Part shown: piece by piece, positions 46,140 to 56,553 of the stretch
Position numbering within the stretch: the first letter of the stretch is position 1
How the letters are laid out: the number at the start of each line of letters is the position of its first letter
DNA from: Tetracladium setigerum
Lineage: Eukaryota > Ascomycota > Leotiomycetes > Helotiales
Length of the DNA stretch: 64,000 nucleotides
Direction of reading: 5' to 3'
Assembly: GCA_031472005.1 (NCBI GenBank)
Contig: PZJY01000013.1
Span: forward strand, 1,860,001-1,924,000
Program-made: the position numbers and the translations under genes
Notes under the pieces: model-generated
Database searches by the model: none
The model's input: the letters and a program-made list of their open reading frames with translations, nothing else
Told to the model about the DNA's origin: nothing

Positions 46140-49100
46140 TTACAAAGTGCTATGCAAAACCTTCCAGATCTCATCCAGCCTTTTCCGCTGCTCTTCCACA
46201 TTTTTCGTCGCGCCGACCTCACTCGTCCGAGGGTCTGATGATGAGTTCGGCTTCATCAACATGGAATTAAGTGCATCTACCATGATCGTGAGCTCGCTGC
46301 CAACGCCACTCCACGGGGGTAGTGGTAACTTTAGTGTGCCATCGTTCTTTGCAGCGGAGTTTGCAATGTCTGTCACATATCGCACGAGGTGCACGTAGGC
46401 TTTCGCGATTCTGTTGACGTCGTCTGCAATTTCCTTCCAAGCTCTATTGGACAAATCGGTCGTGATATCAAATCGTCCATCGTCTAGAAAGTCACCATTT
46501 GTCGCATCTTCAGCTATGCTGCTTACTCCCGTCAACAGATGATTTAGTCCCTCAATCATCTCATGTAAATTTGTGAACAGAAGCAGAGCTTCGCCCTGTT
46601 GAGTCTCTAGGCCGTAGTCATATATAAAATCTCCGTCCAACACATTCCTTGCTGTCATCGTCGTTGATCGAATGGTAGAGGTATATGCCCAGGTCATGGA
46701 ATTTACTATCGTGTATTAATAACGTTACTATCATATATTACGAATTGAAATCCAGGACACATTGTGGTAAGAGAGTGTAGGATGACGCTTACCATTTTCA
46801 ACCATCTCTTTCCACGCACCTTCAACGTTGGGAACTGCCGCAGCACCACCTAGTATTCCCTTGATGCCTACATCGTTTGAGACCCTTGATACCTCAGTCA
46901 CGACGGATTTCACAGTGTCCACCATTGAATTGACGGCGTTCTTGAGTTCAACAACTCCAGGCGTTAAGGTGTCGCTTGGACGGAAGACGTTCTTGTCAAA
47001 AATTCCCATTCTGACGGAATCCATGATTTTGATGGTCTCTCGAAGCACTGATTCGTATACAGCGAGCGGCAGATTCTGCCTTGATTGCGTTGCACCTTCC
47101 TCTCCGGTATCTTTCGTCGACACTGACGTGGTGATCGCGATGTTATCAGGAGTGTTCTTATCAGAATCTGTTGCTTCTCCTATGCCCTTCACCGAATATC
47201 CAAGTTGTCGCAAGTAATCCCTGAGATAGGTTATGGTCCGGCTCTTCTCGCTTACTCGCAGGTTCAACAGCCTTATCTCATCGTTTTTCTCCCCAAGCCT
47301 CTGAGTCAAAAGATCTAGATCCTGCATCGCATTTTTGTATCTCCCTTCGTAATCGTCCCTCCTCTTTTCAAGAGCCTTATTTTCTCCTCCAGCTTTTCCA
47401 CCTTACTTTCAAATCGTTCACTCTTATCCTCCGCGTCGGCTAGTAAGCGATCAAACTTTCTCACCTTATTGATTTCTGCTTCTAACTGAGTCCTAAGATT
47501 CCGACATCGATGATGCTCCTCAATAAGACCACCAGTCCTAGTCATTACTCACGGAACACCCCCTTGATGATGTAAGCAAAACATCAAAATTCTAGCACGT
47601 AAACAAACCACCTGTATTCTATCAACTATCAAAATGAGTATCTCAACACGCTCAAATTTCTATCCGAGTACGCCGAATCGATCAAGCAAGCGATATGAAT
47701 GGGATACTATTCAGAAAACCCGTTTCTACGATGCGTTGGATCGTAATGACGGCTCAATGTCATTCCGGGAGATTGCAAGCCAAAACGCACCATCTCTTAC
47801 AACAGCACACCGGTGGAAGCAAGAACGATTAGTCCTAGGCTCGCCAGCTTATAGGAAAAGAAGAAGAGCTTCAGATATACTCGGCCAGCCTCCAAAGATG
47901 TCGAAAGAAGTCTGTAAAGCGCTAGTTGATCCGAAACAAAACCCGATCCGTGAGCAGACTTTAGAAGCTCAACTCTCCTTCCATAATATAAATTGCAGCA
48001 CCCGAACAGCTCAACGATCACTCCTTTTACATACGAACGGAGCCCGGAAATACAAACAAGCTTATGTCGGCAAAAAGCTTTCGCAAGCGAATAAGGACAA
48101 GAGAGTTATATACGGAAATATACATAAGGGGAAGACAATTGAGGAGTTTTGGGCCAATATTCTCTTTACCGATGAAGCACATATCGATCCGTCAGCTACA
48201 GCTCAAGGCCGAATCTTACGAGAGCGAGGGACAAGATACGATGAGGATAATATACAAGAAAGAGGGTCGTTAAGTGGCAATAAGCTCCATATTGCCGGCT
48301 GGATTAATTGGTACGGCAAATGCGATAAATTACGCTTTTATAATAATGAGGAAGAGTATACCGAACATCCAAAGAAGCTGTCTAAGCCTCGCAAATCTAA
48401 GTACGAAGATCAAGATACCTTCCAGGCTCGACTCCAAGAATGGGAAGCTTCCTTTCCCCATGATCGTGATTCAAAGCCAAAAGGGAATGCTATGACCCAA
48501 AAGTACTACCATGATGAGATCTTACCGATGTATATCGATGCTATTCAACAAGCTCGATTACGACAAAACTCTGATTATGAGGGAGGCTCAGGGGAGTTCA
48601 AACAATGGATATTGCAAGAAGATAATGACGGGTCTCATGGGCATGGAAGAGAGAGTCAAAATACTAAGAAATTACTAACAAAAAGCCTCGCAACTACCTT
48701 GAAAGAAGACAATTGGATAGAGACTCTCAATCATCCTCCTCAAAGCCCTGATTTGAACCCGATTGAGGGTATCTGGTGTATTTTAAAGCAAAGAGTACGG
48801 AAGAGGGTATGGGGTTCACTCGATGAGCTCAAAATAGTGATTCAGGATGAGTGGGACAAGATTACCCTGGAAGAGGTGCGTGATCGTATCAAAGATATGC
48901 CTGAAAGATGCCAGCGCCTAGTAAATACTAGTGGTGCACCCATTAAGGGCAAGAAATGGTGATATTCAATAGCATAATTCATAGTGCTTTGGTGTCCCTT
49001 GCTTACATCATCAAGGGGGCGTTCCGTGAGTAATGACTAGGACTGGTGGACTGTTGTGTTGCTGACGTAATGCCCACTCATTTCGTTCGGCGAAGCTAAG

Positions 49101-49720
49101 GCGGGTTGTTAGAGAGGAAACTTGTGAAATGAGGGCCTGCTCGCGTTCTTCAGCGTCGGCCAGGAGTTCACGGAAGGTTTTATCCTGGGAACCGGACCGG
49201 GGAGGAGGAGGACGTGATACTATGACAACTCTTTCACGACCGTCGGAATCTCGTTCGAAATAGCCCCGACGAGATGGTTCATCTTGCTCGACAATGCCTG
49301 GAAGTATATTCTGATCTTGAGATTCCTGGGCATTGTGCTGCGCTGAATTTGCTGATGCTGGATCTTTTGCGGAAAGATTCTTCACTTTTGTATTGAGCTG
49401 CTCTACAACAGAAAGAATATCTTCATTTTCAGACAGCAATCCACTTTTCTCCTTTCGTAGTACTTGGTTCTCTCTGTTCGATTCTGACAATGCGTCGTTT
49501 AGCTGATTGTTGCTTGATTCCAACAACTTGACTCTCTCATAAGCGGCATCAAGGGCCTCTTGGACCGCTCTGAGGTTACGTGTCTGTGACCGGTCTGTCT
49601 GATGTGGAATGAAGTTTCACAATTGTCTGTAGTGGTCTTGACTTCCATATGGTATGTTATCGCTCTATTATTCCAATTTCGATCCCACTGTATGCCATGC
49701 TCTTTCAATATAGTAGGCAT
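46140..49720 (-). CDS. Coiled-coil plus HAMP-array protein (Nik1-like, no kinase), split by a transposon
   Basis: Host-gene segments on the minus strand: 49643-49720, 49052-49598, then (transposon removed) 46793-47529 and 46140-46704. Introns are 44 nt and 87 nt. Removing 47530-49048 with one GAC copy joins ALRQQHNS to LIEEHHRCRNLRTQLE in frame. One extra base is needed at TTTT 47380-47383; with it the product is 643 codons. The N-terminal ~400 residues are mostly coiled coil. The C-terminal ~250 are HAMP units of the kind found in group III histidine kinases (Nik1/Os-1): ELKNAVNSMVDTVKSVVTEV, LGGAAAVPNVEGAWKEMVEN, NSMTWAYTSTIRSTTMTARN, RAWKEIADDVNRIAKAYVHL. The protein ends after the HAMP array with no HisKA, ATPase or receiver domain, so a kinase role is excluded. 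It may be a regulator or decoy of the osmosensing pathway. With the element in place the gene is disrupted. Confidence 0.8.
47530..47579 (+). repeat. Left terminal inverted repeat
   Basis: Begins CACCAGTCCTAGTC and ends GATGTAAGCAA. Pairs with 48999-49048 at 49 of 50 positions. Confidence 0.9.
47634..48962 (+). CDS. Transposase, IS630/Tc1-mariner-like DDE type
   Basis: 442 residues, single exon, no stops, on the strand opposite to its host gene. The N-terminal ~130 residues look like helix-turn-helix DNA-binding modules (EIASQNAPSLTTAHRWKQER; the second part CSTRTAQRSLLLHTNGARKY). Catalytic region: ILFTDEAHIDPSA (first Asp), ILQEDNDGSHGHG (second Asp) and NHPPQSPDLNPIEGIW (third acidic residue). 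The spacing from the second Asp is 47 residues to the Glu of NPIE, or 42 to the Asp of SPDL, longer than the 34 of Tc1/mariner. It ends GAPIKGKKW. It should cut and join element ends in the nucleus. All recognised catalytic motifs are present. Confidence 0.92.
   Translation: MSISTRSNFYPSTPNRSSKRYEWDTIQKTRFYDALDRNDGSMSFREIASQNAPSLTTAHRWKQERLVLGSPAYRKRRRASDILGQPPKMSKEVCKALVDPKQNPIREQTLEAQLSFHNINCSTRTAQRSLLLHTNGARKYKQAYVGKKLSQANKDKRVIYGNIHKGKTIEEFWANILFTDEAHIDPSATAQGRILRERGTRYDEDNIQERGSLSGNKLHIAGWINWYGKCDKLRFYNNEEEYTEHPKKLSKPRKSKYEDQDTFQARLQEWEASFPHDRDSKPKGNAMTQKYYHDEILPMYIDAIQQARLRQNSDYEGGSGEFKQWILQEDNDGSHGHGRESQNTKKLLTKSLATTLKEDNWIETLNHPPQSPDLNPIEGIWCILKQRVRKRVWGSLDELKIVIQDEWDKITLEEVRDRIKDMPERCQRLVNTSGAPIKGKKW
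48999..49048 (-). repeat. Right terminal inverted repeat
   Basis: Inverse complement of 47530-47579 with one mismatch (C/T on this strand). It is followed directly by GAC. Confidence 0.9.
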
Positions 49721-49763
49721 CTCCGATTCTGTCTTAATTAGATTCGTGCCTTAGTGTTTCTGA

Positions 49764-52700
49764 CTAATTAATTGCCATGGTCTCAGGAAGATGACAATCG
49801 CAAGCAGGTGGGCCATAAAACATCCTGCCCGTGATCCTTCCATTGTTTATTACCAATCCAACACCATCCTCCACACCCTCGGAATAGCTGAGTCCTTGGA
49901 TGCGAAAGACCTTATGTCTGACGCCAGCTGTGTCCCTCAAGTCGAGGCGAAATAGTGTGACAGATTCACACCCAGGACACCTCACCTCACAAATTGGTTC
50001 ACCATTTACAACGCCACGATCTCTACGGCGCCTAGCAACATGTCTTGACCTCGTGAGACGACTGATTTGGTCGGAAATCTCTTCCATGATGTGTTTGTCA
50101 AGTTGCAAGATCTTCGAAATCCTTTCGGCGGCTTCTCGTCTCTGATGACTTCCATCTTCTCCCTCCGAGGCAGTGCTATAAGACTCAAGTTGCTCCTCGA
50201 GGCTGGATTCGAACTTGTCGTCTTGTTCTTGACGTTCCCTGAATGTGAGGACCATATTTACTAAAAGTTTTGCCGCTTTTTTATGCATCATGTCGAAGGG
50301 AAAGACTCGGTTCAGGCCATCGACGAGCTTCTCTGGAGAAAGCAGAGTTCTTTCCGCTTGAGCCACTGAGTACAAAAGCCGAATCACCCAGTCGACCCCA
50401 GCTATTTCTCCTGAATCTTCCACGCCTAAATAGTGGATTTTCTCGATCTCGCCCACTAGATCTAGCTCAGTTTGGACTACTGGGTCTATACCGATGAGTG
50501 GTCGACTTGGTGGAGCTTTCAGATCGCCTAAATTTCACTCTGCACCATCCAGGCTGCGATGGCCAACCAAGAACGAGGGCACCCCAGTCTCAGGATTTGA
50601 TGTAACAACACACTCTCGAGGCTGGAGAAGCAGGGGCGAGTAGTCATTATTTGCCAGAGTACTCCGCCAAACCTGTGCGCAGGCATCAATTTCCATTATC
50701 GGGAGAGGTAGAGAGTTGTTATGCAGCATATTCCCGTTTATGAGAATATGGATAGCAATGAAACGGTCTCTAAAGAGGAAGCATTCCTTTTTGGCCACCA
50801 CCTCCACCGCCTCGCCGAGACACAGTTGACGTGGACCGGTCTCTCTGTTCGCGATTCCACCGAGGAAGTCGCCCGGCTGGCTAAGAGAGCGTGCGAATGT
50901 TTTGGCGTATCGAAATAAGCCAAGCAACTGCCCCTGTGCGCCGCTAACAAGTTGTGAAAAGGAATCCCGAGGGAAAATACCGTTGCCATGTCGAGTCCTG
51001 TGGATATAATTCGACTGGTCCATAAGGCAAGCGGCCCTGGACTGAGCATACTCCAAAGTCACCCACATTCTTTTCATCCACTGTGACTCGCACAGAGCTC
51101 GAAGGATAAGAACTTTGTTGAGAGCTTGGAGCAATGTGATTTCTGGTCCGAGACGATTCCCCAAAAGCAATGACCACACATGAGGGGATGTAAAATCGGA
51201 CATGTGGACTAGAATCTCTTCAGCAAGGTGATAGATTGCTGGGATGCGAAGAAGCAAGGAATCCTTTGTCTCTGGCTTCCACTGAGGGACGCTGAAGTAA
51301 TCATGCCAGAATTCCACTCCAGGCTGGTAAGCTTCTTCTGCCCCCTCAATCAGGGCTTTGAGTGTACTGATTAGAGTGGAAGCAGCCTCATCGTCGTGGA
51401 TTTTGGACTCGTTGGCTCTGCGAATCGAGTCGTCCCAAACATGAGACACTGGAACAAAGAATATCCCCGTTTTTTCCAAGCAAGAGAAGTGGCGGCTGAA
51501 GAGCCGGATATGGACGTTGCTGGTGGATGAATTCTGCTCATGTTGGGCGATTGTTCGTATAGGAGGCTCAGTTTGGACAAAAGCTCGATGGCAGTGATGG
51601 CAGGTGGTATCAAGTTGGGTGCTCCAAAAGAACGACAATATATCATCGAAGGCCACCTGCATTGTGTCTTTTCCAATGGAGACAGTAACTCCAGAAGCAC
51701 GCTCAAACTCGGAAGAATGTCTCGATGATAGCGCATCTTTCTCGGAGTCATCTTTTCGCAGCAGATGCTCAAGAACACTCTGCAGAAAGGCCGTTCCTTC
51801 CGTGGCTCCAACTCCCATGATCGTATTTACTGTTCGTCGGAGAAAGCCATCGATTGTTTCGAGTCGTTCAGCAGTAGCAGTCTTTCCCACATCCACAGCC
51901 GCTCTTAGCAAATACGCCAGAATTGTATCGTGATCTTGTTCAAGGGCGGTGATTATAATTTGTATCATGAAGTCCCTTACCGTACTGTTGTCGATTTGCT
52001 GCACTGTAGGAGGCTCTGGGGCCTGAAAATCTTCCATGGTAGTCCTCAAGTGGCGACGTATGAGTTTTTTCAGGTATTTGGAAGCTTCGTCACCGTTGTC
52101 GTCGTCGGTGTCAGAGTCGTCATCTGCCTCGTCGGCGTCCGAGTCATTCTCGACATCTTCTGCGTCCGACTCATCTTCTATGTCGCTACCCTCTAGATCA
52201 TTGTTTGTATTACTGGGCTCGTCATTGACATTGTCATTCTGATCGTAGGCGTCGTTCATCATGGAAGAGACTTCTCGTTGAAATCCTCCATTCGCCTGCA
52301 TGAAGTAAGCCAACAACCCGATATGTAGCAAAAGTCAAGAAACGCCTTGTGAGTCCAATCGTTCTCACCTGAGAGTTGTAATCAGACGCGTTGGCTTCGC
52401 GGGTTCGATGAATCTTACCGCCCGAGGCTGTAATTGTTGAAGAAATTGTCTCATCTCCGGCCATTGGAGAGATCAGTTCCTGTCTCCAGAACTGGACATC
52501 ACTTTCACAGATGATGCCCAGATCCCGAGCACTGTCGATTAGGTATTCTGAAAAGTGTGGAGATGACTCGAAGGCAGTGGGAGGTCCTAATTCTGCCTCA
52601 TTGAAGTCAATGCATATATTGCTAGAGGCAGGCACCTTTGCCGAGTCCCGGTCGTGGTGAAAGATGAGACGCAGGAACCCGGCGGCGGCGGCGGCGCGTG

Positions 52701-53876
52701 CGGCCCGTTGTAAGTGCCATTGTAACTCGAGAAGCCGATGGTCTGGCAATGGATAGGTTTTGTTCTCTCGCGTTGTTATGAGCAAGACGTCCCCGCTCTG
52801 GATGTTTCTCGACGTCCGGCTGTCAGCGTCGCGGTTATCGCAGAGTGACCCATTCGCTGCCTTGTTCTCGGTGTAATCAAGTACTTGAGCGTCGGTTCGG
52901 ACAGGATTGAGCCAAAGGAACTGGAGGCGCAGGCTTGGCAGCGAGGAGTCGACTTGAAGCGGACGGAGTGCGAATAAGCATTTGTTCCAATAGCCATGAC
53001 TGGTCCGATCCAGGACTAGCAGATTGGCCTTCTCATGGTTGGGTTCCTGGAGCAGCCCTTGCAGTTCTTTCACTTGCTTAGGGGGCCAAAACGTCATGAT
53101 AGATGTCCAAAACTCTTTTCCGCGTGTTCCATGTCTTTTGATACAATCCGGGACGATATGACAGGCTTCAGTGGTTATGTTGTGCGTCAGTACACATTTA
53201 TTGCCATACCATTGGCGCTAAACTCCTTCGTCAGTCTCTCACTGGAGCATCGGTCGTGGGACAAAAGGCGTACCACAGCCTTCTGGGCAGCCAGAGTCTG
53301 ACACGATCGCCCTGTCGCGCTCTTCTCAACTTCCTTAACTGGCCTTTCGAGCCCTGGTGTGGGAGGTGCCAAGTCAGCCAGACTGCCGAACTAATCGATT
53401 GCTAGGAGAAAAAACCAGACTCACAATCGTTAAGAGCACGTCGGGCAGATTGCCCGTGCATTGTGAAGAAGTTATCGGAGTGTTGTCTTTCAGCCAACGC
53501 TCAAACTTCCCGTCGTCCATGACGAAAAGAAGCCCGATGACAGCAACAATTTCCTGCTGCTCCTGCTTTAATTTTTTCTTAGTGGCATCCTGAACTCGTC
53601 CTCGGACCCCTTCTAGAATCTGTTTGCTGCTTTCAAGTCGCCCAAGTAGTTCCTTATAAACCGGACTTTGCTTTCAGCAAGGGTATGGTCGGGAATGTCG
53701 ACTCCGTGAGTGTTTTCGAAGATGGCACTGATTGTGGGGAATATTAGTCTTCTTGTCAGCGGTGGAGAGATCGGGTGGATAAGGGCGCTCTCAGTGGAAA
53801 TCTTTTGTCGTTTGGAGGGTCCGTCGTCACCACGGTCGCCACCCTGTGCCAGGTTGTCGCACGATGGCGTATCCAT
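49764..53876 (-). CDS. Large HET-like domain protein with an in-frame TGA; one-base frameshift in the sequence
   Basis: Exons on the minus strand: 53425-53876, 53210-53390, 52369-53165, 49764-52295; the model closes to 1,321 codons with one extra base at CCC 53641-53643. The start may instead be at 53978. Introns are 34 nt (53391-53424, unusually short), 44 nt and 73 nt. The centre carries an acidic low-complexity stretch (about 40 D/E-rich residues) and then a divergent HET-like core: FFVPVSHVWDDSIRRANES, EFWHDYFSVPQWKPE, PAIYHLAEEILVHMSDF, WMKRMWVTLEYAQSRAACL. An in-frame TGA at 50535-50537 (probably from CGA) follows SLDGAE. Coding sequence with GEIEKIHYLGVEDSGEIAGV and a CxxC pair (VRCPGCESVTLF) continues 257 codons further to a normal stop. 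It is either a nonsense-mutated gene, two adjacent genes, or a sequence error. Confidence 0.72.
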
Positions 53877-54909
53877 TGCTATAGAAGACTTCTGGAGGTA
53901 GTGGTCAAATGATGCTTGCTTGCAGCTACCATAAATCGGCGGCTTGAAGAATGTGTAGGTGTCGCCGTTGTGGTGCAATGCTGCGTGGCGACCGACTTTG
54001 TTATGGATAGAGGTTATGATTTCACAACCTTAGAGCCGGCAAATACTAGCCGATCATTTCCTTTCAGTTGTCTTCCGTTCAGCTGTACTGTGCATGTGTG
54101 AATCATGCTCGATGCAGAGCCTCGTTTCTTATCACCGGAACCCACCTGCCTCAATGTGTGGTTGCACAGCATTGAGGCTGGCGAATGTTGTGTGGTTCTT
54201 GCAAGTTATGGAGCCACGTCCCCTTGTTGCCAAGATGTCCTGCAGGAAAAAGCACTTTGCATCAGATATTCTAGGTGGTTTCCTGCTACTTACTCGGGCA
54301 AATGGCTGGAAATAGCCTTGACTTGATGTACTCTGTTTGGGAAATGATAAACCGCAGAACTCGAAGAACCAATTACCCACACGAATAGTCAACACTATAA
54401 GCACATGTATTGGCACACATGCAATGCATAAATATGCCTCTACTTTTGATAGAGTTTTAACACTATTAGAGGCTTGAGAAGGGCAAAATAGTGGCAGAAC
54501 AGCTAATCCTTAGAATCTTCTGTACTAATGAAATAGTTGGCTCAACCTTAGAATTTTCTCCAATAATAGCTTAGAAACTCTTCACCCTAGTAGGGCGTCA
54601 ATTATATAGCACTAATAAATGGCTATGCAAAGAATATGTACGGGTTTGAGGCTGAGTTCAAAGGCTGATAAAGTTGTTGTGGCAGGACTACTGTCTTCGC
54701 CATGGCGGGGCGTCAATTTTGTGATGATGAACTGCTGATCAGCCGTGTCTCCGAACGATTCCAAAATGAACTGTGCAGCACTAAAGAGTTATATTAGCCC
54801 TCGGACCGCTCAGTACAATGCTACTGAATGATCAAAACCAACTTGGGGATTGTTTCAACTGGTTATAGCTGCGATAAATTCCATTGCCAGATACGCTTTC
54901 AGAGAAACT
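53877..54909. other. Intergenic region
   Basis: About 1 kb between the divergent HET-like and DUF6594 genes. A minus-strand frame extends the HET-like start to 53978. The remainder has overlapping short frames without family resemblance. No repeats were recognised. Confidence 0.4.
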
Positions 54910-55854
54910 ATGGATTGCAATACACATTCATCAGCGGAGTCAGAGAGCAAAGAAAAGCCTGAATCACAAGACGTTTCTAGGTCTCAATCCTTTCCCAAAA
55001 TCTGGGCACATAGCACTAAACATAATAATCTCACCCTTCACGGTTTTCGTCGATTCAAGACAAGCCATTTGGTGAATCTCCGTTTTTTGGAAGAGGAGAT
55101 TGCCCAGGTCGATCATGAAATATATCAAGCGGGGTTGAAGTCAATGGATAGCGTCGAAAGTGGACGTCGAGACATTCTCGGCCTTCGCTTTAGCAAGAGG
55201 GATGACGACGTTCCCGAAATACCGGAACTAATCACAAATGAGTTGGTTCTGCGACTGAAAACCTTGTTGAAAGAATACGGTAAGATTACCTGCACTTAAA
55301 GCTCACCTTACTAACACCCCGTGTTCTCAGACGATGCTTTGGCCGCGTTCAACAAAGTAATGGCAATGGAAACATTCTCACTCCAAGACGATGTATCTCA
55401 GAGTAGCACTCGAACCGACCTCCACCCTTACGAAATCTACCACACTCGGCTCGTGCGAGTTGATCTTGGCCCTCGGTCAACCCAGGATCCATTCCACCGC
55501 CTCATCCACAAGTCATTACGCGCTCTGGGCCACTGGACCGCATCTTCCCAAAAGAAACCAGACGAGGAGCAGGCGAAAGGGACTGTACGCCCTGCAGCAT
55601 TTCAAAATTCAATTCTCCTCGCCGATATACTCGCTCGATTCTTAATGGCGATTACCGTAGGCGTCTTCATGGTTCTCCCGCTGGTGATGATTTCGTACCA
55701 GAGCAATCAGAAGTCGCATCTAATCACCATTGCCATTTGGATCATCGTGTTTTCTATATTGATTTCGACAACGCTTAAGACTTCTGGCATAAATACGATC
55801 AGTGCAGCAGCAGCATATTCTGCTGTGTTGTCTGTTTTCGTTTCGAACAGCTAG
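54910..55854 (+). CDS. DUF6594-family membrane protein
   Basis: Exons 54910-55279 and 55331-55854; 51-nt GT-AG intron; 297 residues. The region RRFKTSHLVNLRFLEEEIAQ and the following helical part, then LLKEYDDALAAFNKVMAM read across the intron, are characteristic of the DUF6594 family of fungal proteins. Two C-terminal TM segments: LARFLMAITVGVFMVLPLVM and LITIAIWIIVFSILISTTL. A third hydrophobic stretch at the very end (AAAYSAVLSVFVSNS) is typical too. The function of the family is unknown. An upstream in-frame start at ~54850 is possible; I prefer 54910 because the upstream part lacks similarity to the family's usual start. Confidence 0.85.
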
Positions 55855-56553
55855 AATTGAGGCGAGTGCTGCTGCATGGGACAAAGAGAACTATCTTACA
55901 AGCAGCTGCGAAAAGAAAAGGAAAATTGGGCATTGCATAGAGACTTTCTGATGCCAGTTCAATGTCCAAAATGATGCCGGGAACCATGAAAGCAGGAGTG
56001 AATTGCAAGCAGCAGTAAACGGAAACTATGAAGGCAGCCAAGCTTGCGGGGCGATGACTCAGTCACTGTCAGGGGAAGAAGTGGTGAAGAAAGGGAGGGA
56101 CCCCCGTCCCATCATTTCCCCACCGCTTGGTGCATAGCTAGATTGAACAGTATATACTCTCTTTCTTCCAAATTCCATGGCCTACCAGTCATCACGTTCA
56201 TAACATATCTATGTATACCTAGATTTTGAGCCTTGTTTCAAGTAGGTAGATAGTCAGTTGGTTGACGCCAGACGCTTCGCTTCCATAAGCTTTAGTATAT
56301 CCTGTTATAGACTACTATAGGTAAGCGGACTGAATAGTTGCCAAGTCTAGAGTTAACACCAGAAAGTAGAAGTAACCGTGTACATAAGACTGGGAGATTT
56401 TGCTAAGGAGAATATCTCGCATTTGGGAAGTCTTATGCTTAAATATAAAAGTGGCTTCTCAAAAGACTAAATACATAATAAAACAATTTAAAGAAAGTAA
56501 ATGTCCTTGAAACATGTTTGTTCATCCAGCTGACTAGGCCTCTAGTCCATTAT
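55855..56553. other. Intergenic region
   Basis: About 700 bp between the DUF6594 gene and the chitinase-type relic. No coding frame with family resemblance, no repeats recognised. Confidence 0.4.

Larger units (their letters stand above)
47530..49048 (+). mobile_element. DDE DNA transposon, 1,519 bp, 50-bp terminal inverted repeats
   Basis: The ends are CACCAGTCCTAGTCATTACT... at 47530-47579 and the exact inverse at 48999-49048, matching at 49 of 50 positions (A/G at position 29). GAC occurs on both sides (47527-47529 and 49049-49051), read as a 3-bp target-site duplication. Removing the element and one GAC restores the reading frame of the HAMP gene. One uninterrupted transposase gene fills most of the interior. 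The nearly identical ends and intact gene suggest a young, perhaps active, copy. A TA-target model (element beginning CTCACGG inside a 36-bp palindrome) is formally possible but does not restore the host gene. Confidence 0.88.

Noticed and set aside
47548..49030. Transposon borders with TA target duplication (element starting CTCACGG)
   Set aside because: It would leave a 36-bp perfect palindrome as target and does not restore the host reading frame; the 50-bp inverted repeats extend beyond it.
52036..52242. Ser-rich plus-strand frame with SSVSESSSASSASES
   Set aside because: It is the antisense of the D/E-rich low-complexity region of the HET-like gene.
5541..53876. A Starship-type giant mobile element carrying NLR and HET cargo
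   Set aside because: No tyrosine-recombinase captain (DUF3435), no paired termini at this scale, and conserved housekeeping genes sit directly beside the cluster.
54094..54326. Two overlapping Cys-rich plus-strand frames that look like small secreted proteins
   Set aside because: No signal peptide, frames overlap each other, and base composition is that of intergenic sequence.
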